DNA from: Clostridia bacterium
Lineage (GTDB): Bacteria; Bacillota_A; Clostridia; Monoglobales; Monoglobaceae
Direction of reading: 5' to 3'
DNA: 64,000 bases
NCBI GenBank assembly: GCA_017436135.1
Contig: JAFSDQ010000012.1
Location: 1-64,000 of the forward strand
The translations under genes were made by a program, and so were the position numbers. The notes beneath the pieces were generated by a model. It ran no database searches. It saw nothing but the letters and a program-made list of their open reading frames with translations, and was not told the origin of the DNA. Shown here piece by piece: positions 44,981-54,249 of this stretch (the stretch's first letter is position 1; every line of letters starts with the position of its first letter).

Positions 44981-46771
44981 ATGTTTGTTACAAAAGATAT
45001 AAAGTATGTTGGTGTAAATGACCATGATATTGATTTATTTGAGGGACAATATGTTGTACCCAATGGTATGTCATATAATTCCTATGTAATTGTTGACGAA
45101 AAGGTTGCGGTGCTTGATACGGTTGATGCAAGATTTACTCATCAATGGCTGGATAATATTGAAACGGCCACAGGTGGAAAAGCTATAGATTATCTTGTAA
45201 TTCAGCACATGGAGCCTGACCATTCTGCCAATGTTGCAAATTTTATGAATTTGAATAAGGATACAAAAATTGTTGCATCAGAAAAAGCGTTTAAAATGAT
45301 GAAGCAATTTTTCGGCACTGATTACGAGGACAGGAGAATTGTAATTGCCGAGGGCGACACCCTGAAGCTTGGCTCACACGAGCTTGCTTTTGTTGCGGCA
45401 CCCATGGTTCATTGGCCCGAGGTTATGGTTACATACGACCGGGCGGATAAGGTGCTGTTTTCAGCTGACGGATTTGGCAAGTTTGGTGCTCTTGACATAG
45501 AAGAGGATTGGGCTTGCGAGGCAAGAAGATACTTTATAGGAATTGTAGGAAAGTACGGGGCACAGGTGCAGGCTCTTCTTAAAAAGGCGGCAACCCTTGA
45601 TATAGAAATAATATGTCCTCTTCACGGACCTGTATTGAGTGAAAATTTAGGATACTATCTTGACCTGTATAACACCTGGTCTTCATATTCAATAGAAACA
45701 GAGGGAATTGTGATTGCATATACCTCTGTGTACGGAAACACAAAAGCGGCAGTAAATCTTCTGGCTGAAAAGCTTAAGGCAAAGGGCTGTCCAAAGGTTG
45801 TTGTAAACGACCTTGCCCGCTGTGATATGGCAGAAGCAATAGAAGATGCTTTCAGATACGGCAAGCTTGTTCTTGCAACCACCACCTATAATGCGGATGT
45901 TTTTCCTTTTATGCGTCAGTTTATTGACGGACTTACAGAGAGGAACTATCAGAACAAAACCATTGCTCTCATGGAGAATGGATCCTGGGCACCACTTGCG
46001 GCAAAGGTTATGCGGGGCATGTTTGAAAAAAGCAAAAACATAACTTTTACTGACACAACAGTTACGATTTTTTCAGCATTGAATGATGAGAGTAAGGAGA
46101 AAATAGAAACCCTTTCCGACGAGCTTTGCCGTGATTATCTTGCACAGCAGAGCGAAACTGCTAACAAGAATGATTTGTCTGCTTTATTTAATATTGGTTA
46201 TGGCTTATATGTTGTAACTTCAAATGACGGCAAAAAGGATAACGGTTTGATTGTCAATACTGTTACACAGGTTACAAATACCCCCAACAGAATTGCTGTT
46301 ACCATAAACAAGGACAATTATTCTCATCATATAATCAAGCAATCGGGAATAATGAATATAAACTGTTTGTCGACAGACGCTCCCTTCAGTGTATTTGAAA
46401 CCTTTGGCTTTGCCAGCGGAAGAAATACAGATAAGTTTGCAAATATGGAGCCTCTTCGCTCTGATAACGGACTTGCATTTCTGCCAAGATATATAAATTC
46501 CTTTATGTCCCTTAAGGTAGAGCAATACATTGACCTTGGTACTCATGGAATGTTTATCTGCAGTATTACCGAATCAAGAGTAATTTCTGATGTTGAAACA
46601 ATGACATATACCTATTATCAGAATAATGTTAAGCCAAAACCCGAAACAGACGGAAAGAAAGGCTTTGTCTGCAAAATATGCGGTTATGTGTACGAGGGGG
46701 ATACCCTGCCGGAGGATTTTGTGTGTCCTTTGTGTAAGCACGGAGCGGCAGATTTTGAACCTATAAAATAA
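44981..46771 (+). CDS. Four-domain flavodiiron protein with flavin-reductase and rubredoxin domains
   Basis: The 596-residue protein reduces O2 (to water) or NO. Domains in order are: a metallo-beta-lactamase-like diiron domain (about 1-250) with ligands in HMEPDHSAN, MVHWPE, SADGFG and PLHGP; a flavodoxin domain (about 250-395, YTSVYGNTKAAVNLL); a flavin-reductase-like domain (about 400-545); and a C-terminal rubredoxin (CKICGYVY and CPLCKHG). This is more than the simple core plus one partner domain and could take electrons from NAD(P)H itself. It is 20 bases after ldh. A terminator follows. Confidence 0.95.
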   Translation: MFVTKDIKYVGVNDHDIDLFEGQYVVPNGMSYNSYVIVDEKVAVLDTVDARFTHQWLDNIETATGGKAIDYLVIQHMEPDHSANVANFMNLNKDTKIVASEKAFKMMKQFFGTDYEDRRIVIAEGDTLKLGSHELAFVAAPMVHWPEVMVTYDRADKVLFSADGFGKFGALDIEEDWACEARRYFIGIVGKYGAQVQALLKKAATLDIEIICPLHGPVLSENLGYYLDLYNTWSSYSIETEGIVIAYTSVYGNTKAAVNLLAEKLKAKGCPKVVVNDLARCDMAEAIEDAFRYGKLVLATTTYNADVFPFMRQFIDGLTERNYQNKTIALMENGSWAPLAAKVMRGMFEKSKNITFTDTTVTIFSALNDESKEKIETLSDELCRDYLAQQSETANKNDLSALFNIGYGLYVVTSNDGKKDNGLIVNTVTQVTNTPNRIAVTINKDNYSHHIIKQSGIMNINCLSTDAPFSVFETFGFASGRNTDKFANMEPLRSDNGLAFLPRYINSFMSLKVEQYIDLGTHGMFICSITESRVISDVETMTYTYYQNNVKPKPETDGKKGFVCKICGYVYEGDTLPEDFVCPLCKHGAADFEPIK

Positions 46772-46775
46772 GATC

Positions 46776-46804
46776 ATACTCGACCTTTAGGTCGAGTATT
46801 TTTA
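46776..46804 (+). terminator. Terminator after the flavodiiron gene
   Basis: ATACTCGACC and GGTCGAGTAT form a perfect 10-base-pair stem with a 4-base loop and TTTTT. Confidence 0.9.
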
Positions 46805-46855
46805 TATTACAGAAGCAATAACTGCAGTTTTTACAGTAATCCCTATAAATAACTT

Positions 46856-46885
46856 GTCATAATAATTAAAATCCTTTCATAGAAT
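46856..46885 (+). promoter_or_regulatory. Candidate SigE promoter of spoIVA
   Basis: GTCATAAT (46856-46863) and CATAGAAT (46878-46885) are 14 bases apart, close to the SigE pattern known from Bacillus, in which spoIVA is SigE-controlled. Confidence 0.6.
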
Positions 46886-46950
46886 GTATTAAAAATGACG
46901 GTACAGGGTGAATATGCACTCATTAAAGTACAAATATGGAGGAATTTTTA

Positions 46951-48429
46951 ATGGTTGAGTACAATGTATATCAGGACATTGCAGAAAGAACCCAGGGGGA
47001 TGTTTATATTGGGGTTGTAGGCCCTGTCAGGACAGGAAAGTCTACATTCATAAAGAAGTTTATGGAGCTTCTTGTGCTTCCCAATATAGAAAATGATTAT
47101 AAGCGAAACCGTGCCCAGGATGAGCTTCCTCAATCTGCAGGGGGAAGAACAATAATGACAACAGAACCGAAATTTATTCCCAACGAGGCGGTACAGATAT
47201 CTCTGGATGACAAGGCTTCCTTTAATGTGAGAATGATAGATTGTGTCGGTTATATTGTAAACGGGGCAATGGGACACATTGAAGATGAAATGCCGAGAAT
47301 GGTGGTAAGCCCCTGGTCAGATGAGCCGATTCCCTTTGAGGAGGCGGCAGAGATTGGTACCCATAAGGTTATATCCGAGCATTCTACCATAGGAATTGTT
47401 GTTACTACAGACGGAAGCATAACTGAAATTGACAGAGGAGATTATATTTCAGCCGAGGAGCGGGTAATAGAAGAATTAAAGGCAATAAACAAGCCCTTTG
47501 TTATTATAATGAATTCAGCCTCTCCTAATTCTGAATGGGCAAAGCTGTGCAAAGCCGAGCTTGAGGAAAAATATGGGGCAAAGGTTATACCTATGAATTG
47601 TATGACACTTTCCAAGGAAGATATAGACGAGATTATGAGGAGTATTCTTTATGAATTTCCAATCTGTCAGGTTGGTTTTTATATGCCTGATTGGATTTCA
47701 GCTATGAGTGAGGACAATTCTCTAAAAGCAGATATGAACAACGCTGTATTTGATAGCTTTGGAAATGTGTCAAAGATTTCAGATGTGTTTGAAATTCCAA
47801 AAAGACTTATGAAGTATGATTTTGTAGATACTGCGTCTGTTAATCTGATTTCCCCGGGAAAGGGCGTTGCAGAAATAAAAATCGCTGTTGATGAAAAGCT
47901 CTTCTATGATACTGTAGAGGAGTTGACAGGATTTTCAATTGAAGACGAAAGCCAGCTTCTTACACTTTTGACAGAATTGTCGGAGATAAAGCGAAATTAC
48001 AAAAAAGTGGAGGATGCCATTCGTCAGGTAAACCAGACAGGATACGGAATTGTATCACCCTCTGTTGATGAGCTTACTCTTGAAGAACCGGAGATTATGA
48101 AACAGGGAAGCAGATTTGGAGTTCGGCTTAAAGCCAGCGCTCCGTCTATACATATGATAAGGGCTGATATCGAAACAGAGGTAAATCCCATAGTGGGAAC
48201 GGAAAAGCAGTCAGAGGAGCTTGTTCACTATCTTTTAAACGAATTTGAAAGCGACCCCAAGAAAATATGGGAGTCAAATATTTTTGGCAAATCCCTCCAC
48301 GAGCTTGTTAACGAGGGACTTCACAACAAGCTTTGTCGTATGCCCGAGGATGCAAGAATGAAAATACAGGAGACTCTCACCAAGATTATTAACGAGGGCA
48401 GCGGCGGACTTATTTGTATAATATTGTAA
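46951..48429 (+). CDS. spoIVA: Stage IV sporulation protein A
   Basis: The 492-residue ATPase forms the basement layer of the spore coat around the forespore. The N-terminal domain has the Walker A VVGPVRTGKSTF, the sensor-like MIDCVGYIVNGAMGH and the nucleotide-side NSASPNSEW. The ending GLICIIL matches the hydrophobic C-terminus that inserts at the forespore membrane. ATG 46951 is preferred over 46936 because GGAGGAA overlaps the earlier one. The presence of this gene shows the organism can sporulate or did recently. Confidence 0.96.
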   Translation: MVEYNVYQDIAERTQGDVYIGVVGPVRTGKSTFIKKFMELLVLPNIENDYKRNRAQDELPQSAGGRTIMTTEPKFIPNEAVQISLDDKASFNVRMIDCVGYIVNGAMGHIEDEMPRMVVSPWSDEPIPFEEAAEIGTHKVISEHSTIGIVVTTDGSITEIDRGDYISAEERVIEELKAINKPFVIIMNSASPNSEWAKLCKAELEEKYGAKVIPMNCMTLSKEDIDEIMRSILYEFPICQVGFYMPDWISAMSEDNSLKADMNNAVFDSFGNVSKISDVFEIPKRLMKYDFVDTASVNLISPGKGVAEIKIAVDEKLFYDTVEELTGFSIEDESQLLTLLTELSEIKRNYKKVEDAIRQVNQTGYGIVSPSVDELTLEEPEIMKQGSRFGVRLKASAPSIHMIRADIETEVNPIVGTEKQSEELVHYLLNEFESDPKKIWESNIFGKSLHELVNEGLHNKLCRMPEDARMKIQETLTKIINEGSGGLICIIL

Positions 48430-48437
48430 AATAATTC

Positions 48438-48474
48438 AGCAGAATTGTTATATAAAACAATTCTGCTTTTTTTT
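48438..48474 (+). terminator. Terminator after spoIVA
   Basis: AGCAGAATTGTT and AACAATTCTGCT form a perfect 12-base-pair stem with TTTTTTT. Confidence 0.9.
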
Positions 48475-48496
48475 GATAAAAAACGCAAAAAAATAA

Positions 48497-48525
48497 TAGA
48501 CAAATGAAAACAGGTGTTATATAAT
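48497..48525 (+). promoter_or_regulatory. Probable promoter of the GH95-like gene
   Basis: TAGACA (48497-48502) and TATAAT (48520-48525) are 17 bases apart. The leader of about 100 bases has no evident fold. Confidence 0.65.
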
Positions 48526-48628
48526 GGGTTTAATTATATTAAAGTTGCAGAGGGAAGACGAGAATTTTGTGGATATAGACGAGGAATACTCTTTGCAATA
48601 GAAAACAACTATAAAAGGTGGTAAGAAA

Positions 48629-51064
48629 ATGCAAAACATGTTTAGCATAAAGGATATAAAAAACAAGGTGTCTTCCAACGATTTGGTATATGATAATATA
48701 TCCACCCACTGGGGAAACGGAATGTTTGTGGGAGGCGGAAGCATAGGTGCGATTTCGTATTCAAGAAACAATCTGGAATGGATTATAAACAAAAATGATG
48801 TTTTTGATTCAAGAGCCAGCGAGACAGAACAAAAAACTCATCGTGAAGTTAAGGAGCATATAAATAAACATAATGAAAAAGATTTCAAGTTTATGAGTCA
48901 ATTCGAAAAAGTAACCAAACGCGTAGACCTTTACTCAATTACTCCTGTTATTTTAAGATTTAACTTTGGCTCGGGTGATTTGGGTTGGGGTGCCCCTGCT
49001 CTTCCCAAGGTTTCCCAACGGTTGTCCCTTTATGAGGGTAAATTATACAGCGAGGCAGATGCGGCATTTATTCATGGAAGATTTGAGGTATTTTCGCCCC
49101 ATAATAAGAATTTGTTTGTTATGAGAGTTGAGGGATGCTCTACCCTTGACTGGGGACACCTTATTGAGCTATACAGACCATTTCACGAAGAAATGGAACT
49201 CCCTGAATGGAAATATGAAAATGATGTAATTAGTTTTACCCAAAAGCTTCCCGGAGGCGGCAGCTATGCAGTGGCAGTATACATAAAGAACAGAGAGTTT
49301 GATGCAGGAAGAGTTAAATATGATATGCCTCCTGATTTTGTATACGAAAATCAAACCTCTTACATTAAAGTAAATAAAATGTCAAAATTTAATGCAAAAA
49401 TATCCCAGGGTGGCGACGCCGATATTTTTGTTTCGGTGTGCTCGTCCTATGAGTTTGACGAGCCGCACAGAGCGGCAGTAGATGAGGTTTTGAATGCTGC
49501 AAAAGTTGGATATGAAGAGATTGAGTCAAACCACAGAAAATGGTGGGCAGATTTCTGGCAGAAGTGCGCAGTTGATTTTGGTAAGTATAAAGAGATTGAA
49601 AAGAGCTGGTATATGTCTGTATATATATTGGGAAGCTCTTATGGCACTGCACCGATGCCACCGCTAACAGGATTGTTCTATGGTCCTTTAAACGAAACAA
49701 CCCCCGGTGTTACAAGCAGTAATTATAATTCAGACCAGAACACACAAATTCCTGTAATGCCCCTGCATCTTACAAACCATATTGATTTAATGGAGTCCTT
49801 TGTTAAAACCTTTGATAATTCATATAACCAATTGAGAGAACAAACAAAATTTCTGTTTGGGGATACAGGGGGAGAGGGGATATATATACCTCTTGCTACA
49901 AATCAGAACGGAAAAGAATTGGTTTCACCAACATACAGATATACTCTTTGCGGAAGTGCGTATACAGGTCTCATGATTTGTTGGATGTGGAAGTACGGCC
50001 GTGACCTTGAAATGATGAGGGATAAGGCGTATTTTATCCTCTGTGAGCTAATAAGGTTCTATACAAGCAATCTTATGGAGCTTGGGGAGGATGGACTTTA
50101 TCATCTTGATATAAGCATTCCACCTGAAATATTTACATTTACAAAAGACGATTGTGCAACACTCTCGATGCTAAAGGTTTGTCTTAAAACAGCTGTCGAG
50201 GTTGGAAGGCTTCTTGAAGAGGACAATGATGAATTAAATTATTGGGAAGAAATGCTCGGCAAGCTCCCCGAACCTGCACAAAGGCCTGATGGAGCATGGT
50301 GGGGCGGCCCTGATATTCCGTATGACCATTTCTTCTTTGGCGGTCATTTGTTCTATCCGTTCTTCCCTTCAGAAACATATATATCAGATGAGGATAAGGA
50401 AAAAGCAAAAAAAACACTTGATTTTGTTGATGATTATGCTTATGAGCGGGCGTTTATGGACCATGAGGGATGCTTCCATCCTCTCCACGGTTGGAGCTGG
50501 TTCTATACAACCGTTACAAGACAAAGATTAGGTATGGCAGAGCGGGTAAGAGCTGATTTGAAAGCTTTTATGGATAATTTTTCAAAATCAAACGGCTTCT
50601 TTACTCATAACTCAATTCTTGTTATGGAATCGAGTGAGGCAGAAAAGAATTGCGTTGTGCAAAAGGAATTAAGAAAAGACTATAAAACAAATATAGACCA
50701 GCCCTTTTGGCAGACCTCGGGCAGATGCGCAACCTCAAACGAGTTTGCGAAAGAACTTGCGGCCCCTGTTATGGAGGGGAATGCTTCGTTTTTGTTCTGT
50801 GCAACAGAAATGCTTATCCAGAGCTATGAGGGAATAATAAAGCTATTCCCAAGTGTAGAAAAAGATTTTACAGGAGGATTCAAAGGACTTCTTGCAAACG
50901 GCGGATTTGAGGTTTCTGCAAGAATGGCAGAAGGCAAGGTTGTTTATGTAAAGGTTAAGTCCCTTGCAGGGGGATTGATGAGAATGTATAATCCTGCTGA
51001 ATCAGGAGACAAAATACTCTCTTTTGAAATGGCAAAGGGAGAAGAAAAAGAACTTATTTTTTAA
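48629..51064 (+). CDS. GH95-like six-hairpin glycoside hydrolase
   Basis: The 811-residue protein has no signal peptide. An N-terminal beta-rich domain (about 1-290) is followed by a helical-barrel domain with SSNYNSDQNTQIPVMPLHL, which resembles the GH95 core, and then FGDTGGEGIY. It ends with ATEMLIQSYEGIIKLFPSV and GLLANGGFEVSARM, the closing block of GH95 enzymes (alpha-L-fucosidase and alpha-L-galactosidase). The usual GH95 HRHLSHL block is not present; DHFFFGGHLFYPFFP stands near it. So it is a distant member, and activity is inferred. AAAGGTGG precedes the start. Confidence 0.78.
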   Translation: MQNMFSIKDIKNKVSSNDLVYDNISTHWGNGMFVGGGSIGAISYSRNNLEWIINKNDVFDSRASETEQKTHREVKEHINKHNEKDFKFMSQFEKVTKRVDLYSITPVILRFNFGSGDLGWGAPALPKVSQRLSLYEGKLYSEADAAFIHGRFEVFSPHNKNLFVMRVEGCSTLDWGHLIELYRPFHEEMELPEWKYENDVISFTQKLPGGGSYAVAVYIKNREFDAGRVKYDMPPDFVYENQTSYIKVNKMSKFNAKISQGGDADIFVSVCSSYEFDEPHRAAVDEVLNAAKVGYEEIESNHRKWWADFWQKCAVDFGKYKEIEKSWYMSVYILGSSYGTAPMPPLTGLFYGPLNETTPGVTSSNYNSDQNTQIPVMPLHLTNHIDLMESFVKTFDNSYNQLREQTKFLFGDTGGEGIYIPLATNQNGKELVSPTYRYTLCGSAYTGLMICWMWKYGRDLEMMRDKAYFILCELIRFYTSNLMELGEDGLYHLDISIPPEIFTFTKDDCATLSMLKVCLKTAVEVGRLLEEDNDELNYWEEMLGKLPEPAQRPDGAWWGGPDIPYDHFFFGGHLFYPFFPSETYISDEDKEKAKKTLDFVDDYAYERAFMDHEGCFHPLHGWSWFYTTVTRQRLGMAERVRADLKAFMDNFSKSNGFFTHNSILVMESSEAEKNCVVQKELRKDYKTNIDQPFWQTSGRCATSNEFAKELAAPVMEGNASFLFCATEMLIQSYEGIIKLFPSVEKDFTGGFKGLLANGGFEVSARMAEGKVVYVKVKSLAGGLMRMYNPAESGDKILSFEMAKGEEKELIF

Positions 51065-51075
51065 AGTTAAAACAG

Positions 51076-51143
51076 AAGAGCTATGATGGTATAAATTGTC
51101 TGATAAGGACAAAAATACTCCATATCATAGCTCTTTTTAATAC
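51076..51143 (+). terminator. Terminator with long structured loop after the GH95-like gene
   Basis: AAGAGCTATGAT (51076-51087) pairs with ATCATAGCTCTT, followed by TTTAA. The loop holds a second TGTC/GACA stem and a GTAT/ATAC pairing, making an extended rod of about 60 bases. Confidence 0.7.
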
Positions 51144-51195
51144 CCATTGAATAGGGGGTGCATATTCTTTGGATAATATCAGTATTTGCAGATAA

Positions 51196-51227
51196 ACTAT
51201 TTTACAATTTATGAACTATATTCTATT
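51196..51227 (+). promoter_or_regulatory. Shared 32-base motif upstream of the GH2 gene
   Basis: This matches 59948-59979 at 29 of 32 positions in the same orientation. It carries two ACTAT half-sites 19 bases apart and also reads as TTTACA-17-TATTGT. It is a candidate AraC binding site or regulated promoter. Confidence 0.55.
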
Positions 51228-51356
51228 GTAATAAAGATAAAAAGAATTTATAATGAAAATTAGATATACTTGGCTATTTGCAATAATATATTTCAATTTT
51301 TATTATAAAATTTTATTTAAAATATATATACGGGAACAGGGAAGGATTGACACGGA

Positions 51357-54203
51357 ATGAACAAAGAGAGCTATGTAAAAACTGCGGTTAACAAGACAAA
51401 AGTTTTTGACCGAAATGAATATATGATAGAACCGCAACCAATTAAATATGATAAAAAGGTATGTGTTCTTAAGAAAGCAGACGGAATTGGTATTCCAACA
51501 GAAAAAAAGATAGATACCAAAGAGGAGCTGTTTTCAAGAGTTGAAAAATTAAAGGAAGCATACAAGCCTTTCCTTCGAAACCTTGCTCCCGGGATACCCT
51601 CGTATAAAAAGACCATAGAAATAACAGAATTTGTATTAGATGGTAAGGAAAAGATAAAGCTTCCTTACTATGGTGCGCCCTTGGGAAATGCAACCCAGGT
51701 TTATGAAACAAAATTTGAACTTGAGGAAATCAGTGATAAAGCGGTATATATATGTTTCAAAGGTGCAGATTATATTGCAGAGGTTTTTGTAAATGATATT
51801 TTCGTGGGTATGCATGAGGGATTTTTCTCAGCATTTGAGTTTGAGATTACAAAAGCCGCAAAAATAGGCAAAAACTCGTTAAAGGTTATATTGAAAAACG
51901 ATTTTATATATGTGGGTAATGGACCCGAGGGTAAAAAGTCTAAAGTTAGATTTGAAGGAGATAAGCTCTATTCGGCACATGGACTCGGTTATGATGACCC
52001 CGAGGTTGGTTGGCATCACAGCCCTCCGGGAATGGGGATATATGACAAGGTAAAGGTTGAGGTCAGAAACAAGCTGAATATTACGGACCTGTATGTTTGC
52101 CCTGATGTTGAAAATAATGATGCAGAGCTTTGGGTTGAGGTGGAAAATTCAGAGTATGTAAAAAAAGAGTTGACATTTGATTTATCTCTTTACGGAAGAA
52201 ATTTTAAAGAAACGGTATTTGAGCATATAACCTATGAGCCAATCATTGGTACTTACAAAGTAGTGGCAGAGCATGGGAAAAATATATACAAAATATCAAT
52301 GGCGTTGGAAAACCCAAGGATATGGGAGCTTGAAAGTCCGTATTTGTATCAGGTAAATGTTTTGGTATCGGTAAATGGCCAGGTTAATGATTCTGCCACA
52401 ACTTCCTTTGGTATGCGAACATTTATCCAGGATGTAAACAGCTCTCCAAAGGGTATGTTTTATTTAAACGGCAAGGCAATTCGACTTCGCGGGGCAAACA
52501 CCCACGGATTTGAACAACAGGATGTAATGCGCGGAGATTTTGAACAGCTTATAGAAGATATTTTGCTTGCAAAAGTGTGCAATATGAATTTTTGGCGTAT
52601 CACTCAAAGACCTGTTCAAAGCGAAGTGTATGAATATTGTGACATGCTTGGCTTTATGACCCAGACTGACCTTCCCCTCTTTGGACTTATGAGAAGAACT
52701 AAATTCAGCGAGGGCGTAAGACAGGCAGAGGAAATGGCAAGACATATAAGAAATCATCCTTGCAATATTATAGTTTCCTACATAAATGAAGCATATTATA
52801 ATGAGTCTGAAACTATAGACGAGGAATGCTATGACGAAATGGTGGACAGACCTAAAATGTACAAAGTTCATCGTCATTTGAACAGAGAAGAGGTTGAGAT
52901 GTTCTTTGTGGCTTGCGATAATGGAGTAAAGCTTAATTATCCCAATTGCGTAATCAAGCATGTTGACGGGGATTATGACCCACCCGATCTTTCTGGTCAA
53001 AATTGTATGCCCGATAATCATTGCTACACGCTCTGGTACAACAGCCACGCCATTCCGTTTAATAAGCTTTATAAAGGATATTGGCAAAAGGTTCTTCCTG
53101 ATTGGTATTACAGTTGTGGTGAGTATGGGGCAGAGGGCATGGAGAATGTTGATATTATGCGTCGCCTTTATCCAAAAGAATGGTTGAGAGAGCCTTTTAA
53201 TCCAAAGAATATTTCAAGTGCTCAGGCAGAACAATTTCACGCAGCATTTTTTGACACTCCCGACACTATGGAGGGTTGGGTTGAATCAACCCAAAGACAT
53301 CAGGCATACGCGGTTAAAATGATGACAGAGGCTTTTCGCCGTGACCCTAGAATGGCATCTATTGCAATGTTTGAGTTTATTGATGCCTGGCCCGCAGGAT
53401 GGATGAAATGCGTTATGGATTGTGAAAGAACGCCAAAGCCTGCTCTTTTTGAATACAAAAATGCACTTGAACCCATTATGATAAGCTTGCGGAGTGACAG
53501 ATTTACATATTACGAGGGCGAAACTGTAAGTGTGGAAGCATACATCTGTAACGATACACACATAACCGCAGATAAAGATTACAAGGTTGTGTTTGAGTTG
53601 TATGATGACAATGGAATTATTATGCAACAGGAAACGGAGGTATCTTTCGACGAAAATACCTGTACCTACATAGGAAATGCGGAGTTTGAAGCAGCCCGTG
53701 TAAAAGACAGAAAGTTATTTACCTTAAAGGCAATTCTTGTTATAGATGATGAAGCCCTCACCTACAACAGTTTTGAAATAGAAGTTTTTGAAAAAAGAGA
53801 GGTTGCTCCTAAAGGTGATGATATAGTGATAATTACAGATTTAGAGATAGGGGAGCATGAAATAGCAGGTGAAACAGTAAAGGTTGAAGGAACATCCTAC
53901 GACCTTGACATATTCAGACTGTTTGTATCAAGAAATACGGGACACAGTGCAGTGGCAGAATTTAAGGAGTTTGACTTCTCTATGTGGTATGATAAAGAGG
54001 CTGATATGATAATGCCGATTGCACCTAAAAAATTCACAGCAAGGGGATTTGTGCCCATACTGATTGGCGAGGGTGCGTATTCAGATTCTATGGTGGTTGG
54101 TGTAAAGGAGTATCAGGGTAAAAAGTATGTAATTTCTTTTCTTGATATAAGAGTTGAAAATCCAATAGCAGAGAGATTTTTGAACAACTTGAACATGTTA
54201 TAA
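51357..54203 (+). CDS. GH2 family glycoside hydrolase
   Basis: The 948-residue protein lacks a signal peptide. The layout is GH2-like: a sugar-binding jelly-roll domain (about 60-230, with EVFVNDIFVGMHEGFFSAFEFEI), an immunoglobulin-like domain (about 230-370), a TIM barrel (about 370-700) and C-terminal beta domains. In the barrel, KAIRLRGANTHGF, IIVSYINEAYYN (acid/base Glu near 478) and SCGEYGAEGME (nucleophile Glu near 589) are the expected motifs. Substrate could be a beta-galactoside, beta-glucuronide, beta-mannoside or arabinoside. AAGGA lies 10 bases upstream of ATG. Confidence 0.9.
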   Translation: MNKESYVKTAVNKTKVFDRNEYMIEPQPIKYDKKVCVLKKADGIGIPTEKKIDTKEELFSRVEKLKEAYKPFLRNLAPGIPSYKKTIEITEFVLDGKEKIKLPYYGAPLGNATQVYETKFELEEISDKAVYICFKGADYIAEVFVNDIFVGMHEGFFSAFEFEITKAAKIGKNSLKVILKNDFIYVGNGPEGKKSKVRFEGDKLYSAHGLGYDDPEVGWHHSPPGMGIYDKVKVEVRNKLNITDLYVCPDVENNDAELWVEVENSEYVKKELTFDLSLYGRNFKETVFEHITYEPIIGTYKVVAEHGKNIYKISMALENPRIWELESPYLYQVNVLVSVNGQVNDSATTSFGMRTFIQDVNSSPKGMFYLNGKAIRLRGANTHGFEQQDVMRGDFEQLIEDILLAKVCNMNFWRITQRPVQSEVYEYCDMLGFMTQTDLPLFGLMRRTKFSEGVRQAEEMARHIRNHPCNIIVSYINEAYYNESETIDEECYDEMVDRPKMYKVHRHLNREEVEMFFVACDNGVKLNYPNCVIKHVDGDYDPPDLSGQNCMPDNHCYTLWYNSHAIPFNKLYKGYWQKVLPDWYYSCGEYGAEGMENVDIMRRLYPKEWLREPFNPKNISSAQAEQFHAAFFDTPDTMEGWVESTQRHQAYAVKMMTEAFRRDPRMASIAMFEFIDAWPAGWMKCVMDCERTPKPALFEYKNALEPIMISLRSDRFTYYEGETVSVEAYICNDTHITADKDYKVVFELYDDNGIIMQQETEVSFDENTCTYIGNAEFEAARVKDRKLFTLKAILVIDDEALTYNSFEIEVFEKREVAPKGDDIVIITDLEIGEHEIAGETVKVEGTSYDLDIFRLFVSRNTGHSAVAEFKEFDFSMWYDKEADMIMPIAPKKFTARGFVPILIGEGAYSDSMVVGVKEYQGKKYVISFLDIRVENPIAERFLNNLNML

Positions 54204-54249
54204 AATAAATGATATTCATATATATATTGAATTTAAGGAGGAATTTTAT

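Noticed and set aside
48524..48601. Small open frame (25 codons) in the leader of the GH95-like gene
   Set aside because: Its ATG overlaps the -10 box of the predicted promoter, so it would not be transcribed whole, and no binding site precedes it.
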